Notes: a model not told the origin generated them from the sequence alone. Shown: positions 26,556 to 37,105, numbered from the stretch's first letter. The stretch: 64,000 nucleotides of DNA from CAZPBN01 sp964584935 (GCA_964584935.1 CAZPBN010000001.1:62001-126000), one strand, 5' to 3'. Numbers and translations are program-made.

Positions 26556-29129
26556 ATGAAAAATACAAAAAGAAAAATTCTTGTTGTTGATGATGATAAA
26601 ATAGACCAGATGGCATTTATCCGTTATGCTAAAACCAGCGACTTTCCTTTTGACTATCGTATTGCAGGATCTGTCAAAGAAGCAAATGAAATTCTGAAGA
26701 ATGATACATTCGATGCTATTTTACTCGATTACATCTTAGGCGATGGCACCGCATTTGATTTATTTGAAAGCATTAAAGGAATTCCTTTTGTGATTGTCAC
26801 AGGTACAGAAGACCAAGAAATCGCGGTTCATGCGATGAAATCCGGTGCATGTGATTATATAGTTAAAGATTCAGATGGTCATTATCTCAAAACATTGTCT
26901 CTCACTTTACAAAACGCAATAAAACACAAAAAATCAGAAGACGAATTGGAGCGATATAGGACTCATCTTGAAGAGCTTGTCGCGGATCGAACCAATAAAC
27001 TCAAAAAAGAAATCTCAAGACATAAAAAAACCAGTGAATCATTAAAAAAAGTCAAAAATGAGCTTGAAAAAAGGGTTGAAGAAAGAACCAAAGAACTCAC
27101 TGAATCCAATAAAAAACTAAAGAAAGAAATATCCATAAGAAAAAGCGCGGAAGAGACTATCCAGAAAGAAGCTTCAAAACTATCAGCTATGATATCCAGT
27201 ATGGAAGAAGGGATTATTTTTGCCAATAGCAATGATGAAATCATTGAAGTAAACAAATATTTTTTAAACATTATTAACAAAAAGAAGTCCGAGGTATTAG
27301 GAAAATCTCTATACAACTTTCATTCAAAAGAAGCATCTCAAATAATAAAAAGTTCCTTAGAGGACTTTAAACAAGATCAAAATTCTCCTCAAAAAATTAT
27401 TCAAAGGCGTATTTCCAATCTAGAAACAATTATTCGCCTTCAACCGATTTATAGAAATAATGGATATGATGGAGTTCTTTTAAATCTCATAGATGTAACT
27501 GAACTGGTCATGGCTAAAAAAGAAGCTCAGGCAGCAAACAGAGCAAGAGGTCAGTTTCTTGCCAACATGAGTCATGAAATTCGCACTCCGATGAATGCTA
27601 TTCTAGGTATGACAGAACTCGCCCTTGATACAGAATTAACCTCCGAACAGAGAGAATATCTTAACACAGCAAAGGCCTCATCCGATATGCTCATGAACAT
27701 CATAAACGACATTCTTGATTTTTCAAAAATTGAGGCTGAACGAATCGAATTGGAATCCGTAAGCTTCAATATAAGAGAAACTATTGACAATATCGTATCT
27801 TCATTGGCTTTCCAGGCTCAAAAGAAAGGATTAGAGCTTATAATCCATATTCCTTCCGATGTGCCGGAAAGGGTGATCGGAGATCCGGGCCGTATCCGTC
27901 AGATCATCGTAAATTTGATAGGAAATGCAATCAAATTTACTGAAAAAGGTGAAGTTGTGGTTTCTGTTGAAACAGAACCACAGGAAAAAAACCTGATTAG
28001 TTATCATTTCAGTATAAAGGATACAGGTATAGGAATTCCCAAATCAAAGCAAAAATTGATATTCGATCCTTTTGCCCAGATGGACGGTTCAACATCACGT
28101 AAATTTGGAGGAACAGGACTTGGTCTTTCAATTACTTCTCAACTAGTCGAAGCAATGGGCGGGAACATCTGGGTCGAAAGTCAAGTTGGAAAAGGCAGTA
28201 CATTTCACTTCACCATACAAATGAAACGACAGAAAGAAAAAGAGAAGAAATTCATACCGGTTATGTTTGACGATATAAAAAACCTCAATGTTCTGGTAGT
28301 CGACGATAATAAGACAAACCTTCGCATCATTAAAGAAATGCTGATTAACTGGCATATGAAACCAACTCTAACCGAAAGTGGAAAAAAGGCACTTTCTCTT
28401 GTAAAGCAAGCCAACTCTGAAGGGAAGTCTTTTTCCTTGGCACTGGTTGATGCCAACATGCCAGGTATGGATGGGTTCACCTTAGCAGAACATATAAAGA
28501 ACAATCCTGCAATTTCAAGTACTATAATCATGATGATCAGTTCTGCTGGTATCCGTGGAGATGCGGCACGATGCCGTAAAATCGGCATCTCTGCCTACCT
28601 CACAAAACCAATCAAACAGTCTGACCTTCTGGATGCCATCCTGGTTTCCCTAGGAACAACTCCGGAAAAAGAAAAAAGATCCCCTCTTATCACAAGACAC
28701 ACTCTCCGGGAATCTAAACACAGTTACAATATTCTGTTGGCTGAAGATAATGCAGTCAACCAAAAAATGGCTGTCCTTATTCTTGAAAAGTACAATCATA
28801 AAGTGACTGTTGCCGGAAATGGATATGAGGTCTTATCTGCCCTTGAAAAAAACTCTTTTGACATAATTCTTATGGATGTTCAGATGCCTGAAATGGATGG
28901 ATTCGAAGCCACCGCGTCAATCAGAAAAAAGGAAAAAAAGAGCAAAACTCACACTCCAATCATTGCTATGACTGCTCATGCTATGAAAGGAGACAGAGAA
29001 CGTTGTCTTCAAGCTGGAATGGATGATTATATATCTAAACCCTTGAATTCCAATCTTTTGCTAAAAAAGATTGATTCTGTATTCACAAATCATATAAAAT
29101 CGAGCAAGGAGAAGAACAAAAATGATTGA
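26556..29129 (+). CDS. Hybrid histidine kinase REC-PAS-HisKA-HATPase-REC-REC
   Basis: 857 residues with no TM helix. An N-terminal REC (D58) is followed by a long coiled coil (125-205), a PAS domain (~205-320), and HisKA with H340 (ANMSHEIRTPMNAIL). The HATPase follows (GNAIKFTEKGEV, GTGLGLSIT). Two C-terminal receivers follow (ALVDANMPGMDG and IILMDVQMPEMDG). Such proteins act as phosphorelay hubs and usually hand phosphate to an Hpt protein, which is not seen here. It lies 33 bp after the PAS kinase. Its first REC resembles the first REC of the protein at 29689, suggesting duplication. Confidence 0.93.
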   Translation: MKNTKRKILVVDDDKIDQMAFIRYAKTSDFPFDYRIAGSVKEANEILKNDTFDAILLDYILGDGTAFDLFESIKGIPFVIVTGTEDQEIAVHAMKSGACDYIVKDSDGHYLKTLSLTLQNAIKHKKSEDELERYRTHLEELVADRTNKLKKEISRHKKTSESLKKVKNELEKRVEERTKELTESNKKLKKEISIRKSAEETIQKEASKLSAMISSMEEGIIFANSNDEIIEVNKYFLNIINKKKSEVLGKSLYNFHSKEASQIIKSSLEDFKQDQNSPQKIIQRRISNLETIIRLQPIYRNNGYDGVLLNLIDVTELVMAKKEAQAANRARGQFLANMSHEIRTPMNAILGMTELALDTELTSEQREYLNTAKASSDMLMNIINDILDFSKIEAERIELESVSFNIRETIDNIVSSLAFQAQKKGLELIIHIPSDVPERVIGDPGRIRQIIVNLIGNAIKFTEKGEVVVSVETEPQEKNLISYHFSIKDTGIGIPKSKQKLIFDPFAQMDGSTSRKFGGTGLGLSITSQLVEAMGGNIWVESQVGKGSTFHFTIQMKRQKEKEKKFIPVMFDDIKNLNVLVVDDNKTNLRIIKEMLINWHMKPTLTESGKKALSLVKQANSEGKSFSLALVDANMPGMDGFTLAEHIKNNPAISSTIIMMISSAGIRGDAARCRKIGISAYLTKPIKQSDLLDAILVSLGTTPEKEKRSPLITRHTLRESKHSYNILLAEDNAVNQKMAVLILEKYNHKVTVAGNGYEVLSALEKNSFDIILMDVQMPEMDGFEATASIRKKEKKSKTHTPIIAMTAHAMKGDRERCLQAGMDDYISKPLNSNLLLKKIDSVFTNHIKSSKEKNKND

Positions 29130-29259
29130 TGTATTCAAAAAAAATAGATTGATATTTATTAGAAAAATAATAGAATAAGAAGGATGAGATCTTTGGATAT
29201 CATCATAAACAGAACAAAAAAGCTGATTCTTCCTTCTATAAAAACAAAAGGAGAATATA

Positions 29260-29670
29260 ATGGAAACCAATAAACCAATCTTACTGGTCGAAGATGACCA
29301 AGTGGATGCTATGACTGTAAGACGGGCATTCAAAGATGTCCATATAACGAACAATCTTGAAGTGGCAGGAAATGGACTTGAAGCATTAGATTTCTTACAC
29401 AATCCTAATAATTCAAATCCTTGTATTATTCTTTTGGACTTAAACATGCCAAAAATGAATGGTATTGAATTCCTTAAACACATCAAAAAAGATGACAATT
29501 TAAAATTAATACCTGTCGTTGTTCTTACAACTTCCGAAGAAGAACAAGACAGAGTCGACAGTTACAATCTGGGAGTGGCAGGCTATATACTCAAACCAGT
29601 GGATTACAGAAAATTCCTGGATGTCGTCAAAACAATAGATTTATACTGGACCTTATGTATATTGCCATAG
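29260..29670 (+). CDS. Stand-alone receiver protein (Rcp1-like), second of cluster
   Basis: 136-residue REC, acceptor D60 (IILLDLNMPKMNG) and lysine in GYILKPVDY. It is a clear paralogue of the receiver at 25091, with the same start (PILLVEDD.VDAMTV) and the same ending helix. RBS AAAGGAG precedes the ATG. The preceding 130 bp gap may hold a separate promoter; none was clear. Confidence 0.93.
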   Translation: METNKPILLVEDDQVDAMTVRRAFKDVHITNNLEVAGNGLEALDFLHNPNNSNPCIILLDLNMPKMNGIEFLKHIKKDDNLKLIPVVVLTTSEEEQDRVDSYNLGVAGYILKPVDYRKFLDVVKTIDLYWTLCILP

Positions 29671-29688
29671 CCAAAACTATCCTCTACT

Positions 29689-31056
29689 ATGAAAAAATTA
29701 AAAATACTCTTTGTTGAAGACAACCAATTCGATAAGATGGCATTCGAACGCTTTCTAAAATCCGAGAAAATTGACTATGATTACACAATGGCTGAATCCA
29801 TCGATGAAACCAAAAAGCTCCTTCAAAAGAACAGTTTTGATGCAGCTGTTGTGGATTATCATCTCAAAGATGGCACTTCTTTTGAACTTTTCGATCATCT
29901 AAAAAATATCCCGTTTATCATTGTGACCGGAACAGGCAATGAAGAAATTACTGTCAAAGCGATTAAATCCGGTGCCTATGACTACTTAAGGAAAGATCCC
30001 CACGGATACTATCTTAAAGTCCTTCCAGTAACAGTAGAAAAAGCCATAAAGCAAAAGAAAACTGAAGAAAAACTATTATTGTCTCAATTCACTCTGGACA
30101 GTGCTATCAATGCCATTTTATGGATAGGACGAGATGGACACATCCATTATGCGAACAAATCAACCTGCAATTTGTTGGGATATTCGGAAAAAGAATTATC
30201 TTCCATGACCGTTCATGATATTGATCCCAATTATCCCAAAGAGGAATGGGAAAACCGCTGGAAAAATTTGAAAAAAAAGCGTTCCCTTATCAAAGAATCA
30301 TCTCTCATAAAAAAAGACGGAACAACATTTCCAGTTGAAATATCAGCCAATTACCTCGAATTTTTCGGGAAAGAATTCAATTGTACCTTTGTCAGAGATA
30401 TTTCAGCCCAAAAACTCTATGAAAAAAAACTCCAAAATTCTCTCCGGGAAAAAGAAACCCTCCTTAAGGAAATCCACCATCGAGTGAAAAACAACATCCA
30501 GACCATTTCAAGCTTATTGAGACTTCAGGCACGAAACATCCAAAATACCAAAATCGCCGATATACTTAAAGCCAGCCAAAGCAGGATAAAATCAATGGCT
30601 CTCATTCACGAAAAGCTATACCAAGATGAAGATCTATCAAAAATCAATATATCGAACTACATAAAAAGTCTTGTCAACAGTTTATTCAATATGTATAAGA
30701 TTGATAAAAAAAGAATAAAAGTTAAACTCGATTTAGAAGAATTATATACCAATATTGATACAGCGATACCTGTAGGATTAATCATTAATGAAATAGTGTC
30801 TAATTCTTTAAAACACGCCTTTCCTGAAAATAAAAAAGGGAATATTTCAATTGAATTGTTCAAGGGTAAAAAAAATAAATATATTCTTCAAGTCAGCGAT
30901 ACAGGCATAGGTCTTCCTCCAGGATTTGATGTTTATAAAACAGATACTCTGGGAACTTCCCTGATTGTTGACCTCACTCAACAACTGGAAGGGACTTTAA
31001 ACATTTCTCATAATAATGGAGTTATCTATTCTCTTGAGTTTGAATTACATGAATAG
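29689..31056 (+). CDS. Receiver-PAS-HisKA_2 (HWE-like) histidine kinase
   Basis: 455 residues with no TM helix. The N-terminal REC has D56 (AAVVDYHLKDG). A PAS domain follows (~130-250, GRDGHIHYANKSTCNLLGY). Then comes the HisKA_2 dimerisation helix LLKEIHHRVKNNIQTISSLL with its phospho-histidine, and a HATPase (IINEIVSNSLKHAFPE, DTGIGLPPG). This kinase class differs from the HisKA kinases upstream. It would use its N-terminal REC as an input and may phosphorylate stand-alone receivers such as 29260 or the distant one at 1225. It starts 18 bp after the receiver gene. Confidence 0.92.
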   Translation: MKKLKILFVEDNQFDKMAFERFLKSEKIDYDYTMAESIDETKKLLQKNSFDAAVVDYHLKDGTSFELFDHLKNIPFIIVTGTGNEEITVKAIKSGAYDYLRKDPHGYYLKVLPVTVEKAIKQKKTEEKLLLSQFTLDSAINAILWIGRDGHIHYANKSTCNLLGYSEKELSSMTVHDIDPNYPKEEWENRWKNLKKKRSLIKESSLIKKDGTTFPVEISANYLEFFGKEFNCTFVRDISAQKLYEKKLQNSLREKETLLKEIHHRVKNNIQTISSLLRLQARNIQNTKIADILKASQSRIKSMALIHEKLYQDEDLSKINISNYIKSLVNSLFNMYKIDKKRIKVKLDLEELYTNIDTAIPVGLIINEIVSNSLKHAFPENKKGNISIELFKGKKNKYILQVSDTGIGLPPGFDVYKTDTLGTSLIVDLTQQLEGTLNISHNNGVIYSLEFELHE

Positions 31057-31148
31057 TAAGCTCAAGCCTGCACAGTCGAAAAAAAAGGGAACACTTAACG
31101 AGTCCATGCCTGCGTTTGTTTCCCCGCTTATTGATTTCTAATTTCCGC

Positions 31149-34100
31149 TCATGACTCCGCCATTTTCTTGTATTCTTCGTATCTTTCTTTAGCTTCTTCC
31201 GCAGCCTGTTTAAACAACTTTTTGGCTATATCAGGAAACTGCTGATTCAAAGTTCTGTATCTTATTTCATTATCGAGAAATTGCTGATAATCGACTTTGG
31301 GTTCCTTTGAATCCATTTTCAAAGGATTTTTTCCTTCTTTTGCCAATAATGGATTATATCTATACAGAATCCAATAACCGGAATCAACAGCTAGTTTTTC
31401 TTCAGCTTGAGTGTATTTCATATCAAAACCATGATTGATACAAGGCGAATAGGCAATGATCAGAGACGGACCGTTATAGGATTCGGCTTCAAGAAAAGCA
31501 TTCAATGTTTGTTTCTGATTTGCTCCCATGGAGACAGACGCAACATAAACATAACCATAGGTCATAGCCATTCTTCCCAGGTCTTTCTTCTTTGTTTTTT
31601 TACCCGAGGCAGCAAATTTTGCCACAGAACCAGTGGGGGTTGCTTTTGAAGCTTGTCCTCCTGTATTAGAATAGACTTCTGTATCCAGAACAAGGACATT
31701 GACATTTCGTCTCATGGCAAGAACATGATCTAATCCTCCATATCCAATATCATAAGCCCATCCATCTCCTCCAATGCTCCAGACACTTTTATCCACAATA
31801 TAATCCTGCAGTTCCATTATTTTCGATAAAACAATTTTTTTATCACCATCTGCTTTTGACAATGCTTCTTTTAACTCCTTTTTAACCATTCGAGCAGCTT
31901 TTTTTGCTTCCTCACCTACGGAATCCCAAAGTTCCATGCTTTTGTTTAAGGCATTGGTTAATTCTGGAGTAGTTCCCAATTCAATAATCTTTTTCATGTT
32001 GTTATAAAGTTGTTTTCTGTTGGAATCCACAGCCAATCTCATTCCAAATCCATACTCTGCATTATCTTCAAACAGAGAATTAGCCCATGTGGGGCCCTGG
32101 CCCTGTTTGTTTTTGCAATAGGGCATGGTGGGAAATGTTCCTCCCCATATAGAGGAACAACCGGTGGCATTTGCAATGATCATCCGGTCTCCAAATAATT
32201 GAGTGGCTAATTTGACGTAAGGTGTTTCTCCGCATCCCGCACAGGCTCCACTGAATTCAAGGTAAGGCACGAGAAACTGTGACCCCTTGATTGTTTCTCT
32301 TTTGACCCCCTCTAATTCATTATCAGGAAGCTTTTCAAAAAAAGCTTCATTTTCATTTTCTCCTGCTTCTCGGGCTTCCTCGATTGGAATCATTTCAATA
32401 GCTTTCACCTTTGTGGGACAGACTTCGTAACAATTATCACAACTGACACAATCTTCAATATAGGTCTGAATTCTGTATTGAAGATTTCGTTCATTCTTAG
32501 TCTTTGATTCCACTGTAACGAATTGTTCAGGAGCATTGTTCAAATGAGCTGGATCAATCTGTTTCATTCGAAGGCATGCGTGAGGGCAAACAAGAGCACA
32601 TTGATTACACTGGATGCAATGTTCTGGTATCCATTTGGGCACTGTGGTCCCCACTCCCCGCTTTTCCAATCTTGTGGTTCCAGTTGGGACTCTTCCATCA
32701 TAAGGCATTTTGGAAACAGGAATGCTATCTCCCTTGAAATGCATAACAGGAGAAATGACATCCTTAGCAAACTCATCAGCCTCATCAGGAACCAGCTTGG
32801 ATGGAGGAACAGACTTTTCTATTTTATCCGGAACAGGGACTTCTTGAAGTGCTTCTGAAGCTTTGTCAACAGCAGCCCAATTCATATCTACGATTTCCTG
32901 GCCTTTTTTAATAAATGTCTTTTTGACAGCGTCTTTAATCAGTTTTAATGCTTTTTCCTCAGGAAGAACTCCAGATATCTTGAAAAATGCCGCCTGCATG
33001 ACTGCACTTATTCGATTTCCTAATCCCACATCCTCAGCTATTTTCAACGCATCAATATTATAAACTTTGATATTTTTATCAACAATGGTCTTCTGCATGT
33101 CTTCGGTCAGGTTTTCAAAAACTTCTTCTGATTTCCAGTTAGAATTCAGAAGAAACACTCCTCCTTCTCTAATTCCTCCCAGTATGTCATAACGTCCTAT
33201 ATAAGAAGCCTTATGGAGCGCCACAAAGTCCACTGTATCCAGTAAATATTGAGATTGGATTTTCTCTTTTCCAAACCTCAGATGTGAAATAGTCACTCCC
33301 CCGGACTTTTTAGAATCATACTGAAAATATCCCTGGCAGTACATGTCTGTATTATCTCCAATAATCTTTATCGAATTCTTATTGGCACTAACTGTTCCGT
33401 CTGATCCATATCCCCAGAACTTACACCTCACCACTCCTTCCGGTTCAGCATCTATCTTTTCATTAATCTTTATAGAAGTTCCGGTCACATCGTCATCAAT
33501 TCCTACGGTAAAGCCATGACTGCATTCCCCGTCCAGATGGTCATAGATGGCGTTAACCATCGTTGAAGTTAATTCTTTAGAAGAGAGTCCATACCGCCCA
33601 CCAATGACTTTAATATCCTTATTGGAGAGGGAAACCGCCACATCAAGATACAAAGGCTCTCCCAATGAACCTGGTTCTTTGGTCCGGTCAAGGACAGCTA
33701 TTTTTTTTACTGTCTTCGGGATGGCGTCAATTAAGGCTTTTTTCGAAAAAGGTCTGTACAATCTTACTTTGATAGCTCCAACTTTTTCACCATTTTTTGT
33801 GAGGTAATTGACTGCTTCTTCTATGGTTTCTGTCGCTGACCCCATAGCTATTATGATTTTATCCGCATCCGGTGCTCCAATATAATCAAACAGTTTGTAC
33901 TGACGGCCAATTTTCTTTGATAATATGTCCATATATTCCTGGACTATTTCAGGAGTTGAATTATAGAATTTATTAACTGTTTCCCTTCCCTGAAAATAGA
34001 CATCCGGATTCTGAGCTCCCACTTTCATCATAGGATCCTCAGGATTCATTGCTCGGCTCCTGAATTCTTCAACATACTTTATTTCTATAAGCTCGGCCAT

Positions 34101-34670
34101 GGTTTCATAAGGAATCATTTCCACTTTTTGAATCTCATTGGAGGTTCTAAAACCATCAAAAAAATGGAGAAAAGGAACTTTTGATTTCAATGTAGCCAGG
34201 TGAGCCACAATAGCAAGATCCATTGCTTCTTGAACAGAACCGGATGCTATAAGGGCAAATCCTGTATTCCTTGCTGCCATAACATCAGAATGGTCTCCGA
34301 AAATAGACAATGATTGGCAAGCTAAGGACCGAGCAGATACATGAAAAACTGTTGGCAAAACCTCACCGGCGATTTTATGCATGTTGGGCAACATGAGCAT
34401 TAATCCCTGGGAAGCAGTAAAGGTCGTTGTCAATGATCCTGCAGAAAGACATCCATGCACAGCTCCTGAGGCTCCTCCTTCGGATTGCATTTCAACAACA
34501 TCCAAAACTTGATCGAATATGTTTTTGCGTCCTTCTGCAGCCCAACTATCTGCCAATTCCCCCATCAAGGAGGAAGGAGTAATGGGATAAATTGCAGCAA
34601 CTTCACTAAAGGCATAAGCCACATGGGTTGCAGCTGTATTACCATCAATGGGTTCATATATTTTCTTCAT
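31149..34670 (-). CDS. nifJ: Pyruvate:ferredoxin (flavodoxin) oxidoreductase
   Basis: 1173 residues, the single-chain form of usual length. Domains run in order: the pyruvate/thiamin pyrimidine-binding region (ITPSSLMGELADSWA), the gamma domain, two ferredoxin-type 4Fe-4S sites (CIQCNQCALVCPHAC and CVSCDNCYEVCP), the proximal cluster and the thiamin-diphosphate domain (SGACAGCGETPYVKLA, IGGDGWAYDIGYGGLDHVL). It oxidises pyruvate plus CoA to acetyl-CoA and CO2, giving electrons to ferredoxin or flavodoxin. RBS GGAG lies upstream. It is monocistronic and convergent with the kinase cluster. It is a strong marker of anaerobic metabolism. Confidence 0.97.
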   Translation of the reverse strand: MKKIYEPIDGNTAATHVAYAFSEVAAIYPITPSSLMGELADSWAAEGRKNIFDQVLDVVEMQSEGGASGAVHGCLSAGSLTTTFTASQGLMLMLPNMHKIAGEVLPTVFHVSARSLACQSLSIFGDHSDVMAARNTGFALIASGSVQEAMDLAIVAHLATLKSKVPFLHFFDGFRTSNEIQKVEMIPYETMAELIEIKYVEEFRSRAMNPEDPMMKVGAQNPDVYFQGRETVNKFYNSTPEIVQEYMDILSKKIGRQYKLFDYIGAPDADKIIIAMGSATETIEEAVNYLTKNGEKVGAIKVRLYRPFSKKALIDAIPKTVKKIAVLDRTKEPGSLGEPLYLDVAVSLSNKDIKVIGGRYGLSSKELTSTMVNAIYDHLDGECSHGFTVGIDDDVTGTSIKINEKIDAEPEGVVRCKFWGYGSDGTVSANKNSIKIIGDNTDMYCQGYFQYDSKKSGGVTISHLRFGKEKIQSQYLLDTVDFVALHKASYIGRYDILGGIREGGVFLLNSNWKSEEVFENLTEDMQKTIVDKNIKVYNIDALKIAEDVGLGNRISAVMQAAFFKISGVLPEEKALKLIKDAVKKTFIKKGQEIVDMNWAAVDKASEALQEVPVPDKIEKSVPPSKLVPDEADEFAKDVISPVMHFKGDSIPVSKMPYDGRVPTGTTRLEKRGVGTTVPKWIPEHCIQCNQCALVCPHACLRMKQIDPAHLNNAPEQFVTVESKTKNERNLQYRIQTYIEDCVSCDNCYEVCPTKVKAIEMIPIEEAREAGENENEAFFEKLPDNELEGVKRETIKGSQFLVPYLEFSGACAGCGETPYVKLATQLFGDRMIIANATGCSSIWGGTFPTMPYCKNKQGQGPTWANSLFEDNAEYGFGMRLAVDSNRKQLYNNMKKIIELGTTPELTNALNKSMELWDSVGEEAKKAARMVKKELKEALSKADGDKKIVLSKIMELQDYIVDKSVWSIGGDGWAYDIGYGGLDHVLAMRRNVNVLVLDTEVYSNTGGQASKATPTGSVAKFAASGKKTKKKDLGRMAMTYGYVYVASVSMGANQKQTLNAFLEAESYNGPSLIIAYSPCINHGFDMKYTQAEEKLAVDSGYWILYRYNPLLAKEGKNPLKMDSKEPKVDYQQFLDNEIRYRTLNQQFPDIAKKLFKQAAEEAKERYEEYKKMAES

Positions 34671-34760
34671 GATTCATCTCCTGTATTCGCCTAATGGCAT
34701 TAGATATTTTTTTTATATAAATTATTAATGAATAATAAGAATTTTAAATCCTTTATAATC

Positions 34761-35366
34761 TCAATTTTTAAATTCTGTTCTACCCTCCAGAGATTTCTTT
34801 ATAGTCACTTGGTCCGCATAGTCCAAATCAGAACCAACAGGGAGCCCGACAGCCAATCGAGTAATTTTTAAATCATATCCTCTGAGCAGTTTGGCAATGA
34901 AAATCGCTGTTGACTCACCCTCAACAGTTGGATTCGTTGCAATAATGACTTCTTTGAATTTCCCTTCTCTAATTCTCTTTAAAAGCTTTTCTATTTTCAA
35001 TTCATCCGGTCCGACTCCTTTTAAGGGAGCAAGAGCACCTAAAAGAACATGATATCGACCATTAAATAACTCGGTTTTTTCGATTGAATCGATATTAAAT
35101 GGTTCTTCGACAATACACAGAATTTCATCATTCCTGTTTTCCTCAGCACAATAGAGGCAAGGATCCACATGAGTGAGATTGTTGCATACAGAACAATAGA
35201 ACGTATTTTCCTTTGCCTTTTTTATAGCATCAGCTAATATGGTAACTTCTTCTTTGGAAAGCCCTATCAAGTAAAAGGCGATCCTCTGAGCTGTTTTCGC
35301 ACCTATACCTGGAATCTTTTTCAATTCAGCAATAAGATTGTTTAAAGGATGTAATTTATCATTCAT
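34761..35366 (-). CDS. recR: Recombination protein RecR
   Basis: 201 residues. An N-terminal HhH motif (LKKIPGIGAKTAQRIAFYL) is followed by the zinc finger (CSVCNNLTHVDPCLYC) and a Toprim domain (EILCIVEEPF, ATNPTVEGESTAIFIA). It works with RecF/RecO in gap repair. Its ATG overlaps the ybaB stop by one base, in the conserved dnaX-ybaB-recR order. Confidence 0.96.
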   Translation of the reverse strand: MNDKLHPLNNLIAELKKIPGIGAKTAQRIAFYLIGLSKEEVTILADAIKKAKENTFYCSVCNNLTHVDPCLYCAEENRNDEILCIVEEPFNIDSIEKTELFNGRYHVLLGALAPLKGVGPDELKIEKLLKRIREGKFKEVIIATNPTVEGESTAIFIAKLLRGYDLKITRLAVGLPVGSDLDYADQVTIKKSLEGRTEFKN

Positions 35367-35677
35367 TAGAAAAGTCCGGGGATTTTTAAGGCATCTCCCA
35401 ATCCACCTAATTTTTGAGATATCTCTTCCTCAACCTTTGTATTCGCATCATTGAAAGCAGCAATGATTAAATCTTGAAGCATTTCAACGTCGTCTTTGTT
35501 CACCACTTCTGGATCTATTTTTAAAGAAATGATGTTTTTTGTTCCATCCATAGTTAATAGGATCATACCTCCACCGCTGGAACCTTCGACTCTCATGGCC
35601 TGCATTTCTTTTTGCATTTTTTCCTGCATTTCTTTGGCATTCTTTAACATTTTTTGTAAATTTTGTATGTTTTTCAC
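35366..35677 (-). CDS. ybaB: Nucleoid-associated protein YbaB/EbfC
   Basis: 103 residues, standard length. An N-terminal helical tweezer (LQKMLKNAKEMQEKMQKE) is followed by a beta core (GMILLTMDGTKNIISLKIDP) and a Gly/Leu-rich C-terminus (KLGGLGDALKIPGLF). It is a dimeric DNA-binding protein. The start is GTG with RBS AGAGGAG. It lies between dnaX and recR. Confidence 0.95.
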   Translation of the reverse strand: MKNIQNLQKMLKNAKEMQEKMQKEMQAMRVEGSSGGGMILLTMDGTKNIISLKIDPEVVNKDDVEMLQDLIIAAFNDANTKVEEEISQKLGGLGDALKIPGLF

Positions 35678-35704
35678 TTTATTTCTCCTCTAATTAGAAG
35701 AAAT

Positions 35705-37105
35705 CTAATTATTTTTAATTTTATCAATAGGCTTCACTGAAAGGATTCTTCCTTTGAATCGATTCATAAAATATTCGACAGAAGTATCTTTCACAGCCGA
35801 TTCGATTTCTTTTTTGGTTATTCCACTTGATTTGATATTGTTTTCTTTCTGGTCCCTTTCTGAGTTCTGAATAACCTTATTATTTGAAATTTGTTCTGAT
35901 TTAACCACACTTTTTCCTTCTGGCATATAGGAATTGATTGTCCGGGAAGTATCATTAACCTTTATTCCCTCTTTTATATTTTTTATTTCTTGTAAAATAT
36001 GACTCAGGGGAGTGATGTTTTTGAAATGACACATCTTCACCAATAACACCTCAAAATAAATCCTGGGATGAGAGGAATACCTCAATCCCTGTTCCCCATT
36101 TTGAAGAGTTATAAGATAACGGAGTAAATTTTCCTGAGATGTAGGGGCTATACTTTTTTTAATTTCTTCATATTCCTCCTCATTCAGAGGGATTAATTCT
36201 TTCGGATCCTTTACAGATTTAAAAATGAGCAAGTTTCTAAAATGCCGGATGACTTCTTTGTAAAAAAACCGGAGGTCATAACCATTATTAATAACCTGTT
36301 CCACTAAAGAAAATATACGTTCAGCTTTTCCTTCAATAATCGCATTGGAAAACGAAAACAATAGCTTTTTATCTACGGTTCCTAAAATCTCTTTCAAATC
36401 CTCATCATTGATGACTTCTCCTGAAAAAGCCACTGCTTGATCCAGTAATGATTGAGCATCTCTTAAACTGCCATCGGCAGATTCTGCAATCAAATTGACT
36501 CCAAATATTGAAATTTCAATACCTTCTTTTTTTGAAATATCAAGTAAATGGTTCGCTATTTCTTTATTAGATATCTTTTTGAATTCAAAATGCTGACATC
36601 TGGATGTTATAGTAGCTGGAACTTTGTGAAATTCAGTTGTTGCAAATATGAATATTGTGTGTTCAGGGGGTTCCTCAAGAGTCTTTAATAAAGCATTAAA
36701 TGCTTCCCGAGTGAGCATATGGACTTCATCGATAATAATAACCTTATAACGGCTGTATATAGGCTTGTATTTAACTCCTTCTCTAAGGGATCTGACTTCA
36801 TCGATTCCCCGGTTAGAAGCTCCATCTATTTCCATAACGTCGACAGATCGATCTTCATTTATGGAATTACAAAATTCACAATTATTGCATGGCGTCGGAG
36901 TCTGTCCATGTTGACAATTCAAAGCTTTCGCTAAAATTCTGGCTGTTGTCGTTTTTCCTATCCCCCGCATCCCTGAAAAAATGTACGCTTGAGCAACTCT
37001 ATTATTCTTCACCGCATTTTTCAGAGTTTGAACAACAGATTTCTGGCCAATAATCTCATCGAAAACCTTAGGCCTGTATTTTCTTGCATATATTAAGTAT
37101 GTCAT
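35705..37105 (-). CDS. dnaX: DNA polymerase III subunits gamma/tau
   Basis: 466 residues from the chosen ATG. The AAA+ clamp-loader ATPase has Walker A GMRGIGKTTTARILAKAL, a zinc module (CNNCEFCNSI), Walker B KVIIIDEVHML and the sensor 1 region FIFATTEFHKVPATI. The C-terminal domain III fold (residues ~250-370) is followed by a short tail (FKGRILSVKPI), shorter than in E. coli tau. A TTG 27 bp upstream is in frame but MTYLIYARKYRP is the family start. First gene of the dnaX-ybaB-recR operon. No programmed frameshift site was looked for exhaustively; none is obvious. Confidence 0.95.
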   Translation of the reverse strand: MTYLIYARKYRPKVFDEIIGQKSVVQTLKNAVKNNRVAQAYIFSGMRGIGKTTTARILAKALNCQHGQTPTPCNNCEFCNSINEDRSVDVMEIDGASNRGIDEVRSLREGVKYKPIYSRYKVIIIDEVHMLTREAFNALLKTLEEPPEHTIFIFATTEFHKVPATITSRCQHFEFKKISNKEIANHLLDISKKEGIEISIFGVNLIAESADGSLRDAQSLLDQAVAFSGEVINDEDLKEILGTVDKKLLFSFSNAIIEGKAERIFSLVEQVINNGYDLRFFYKEVIRHFRNLLIFKSVKDPKELIPLNEEEYEEIKKSIAPTSQENLLRYLITLQNGEQGLRYSSHPRIYFEVLLVKMCHFKNITPLSHILQEIKNIKEGIKVNDTSRTINSYMPEGKSVVKSEQISNNKVIQNSERDQKENNIKSSGITKKEIESAVKDTSVEYFMNRFKGRILSVKPIDKIKNN

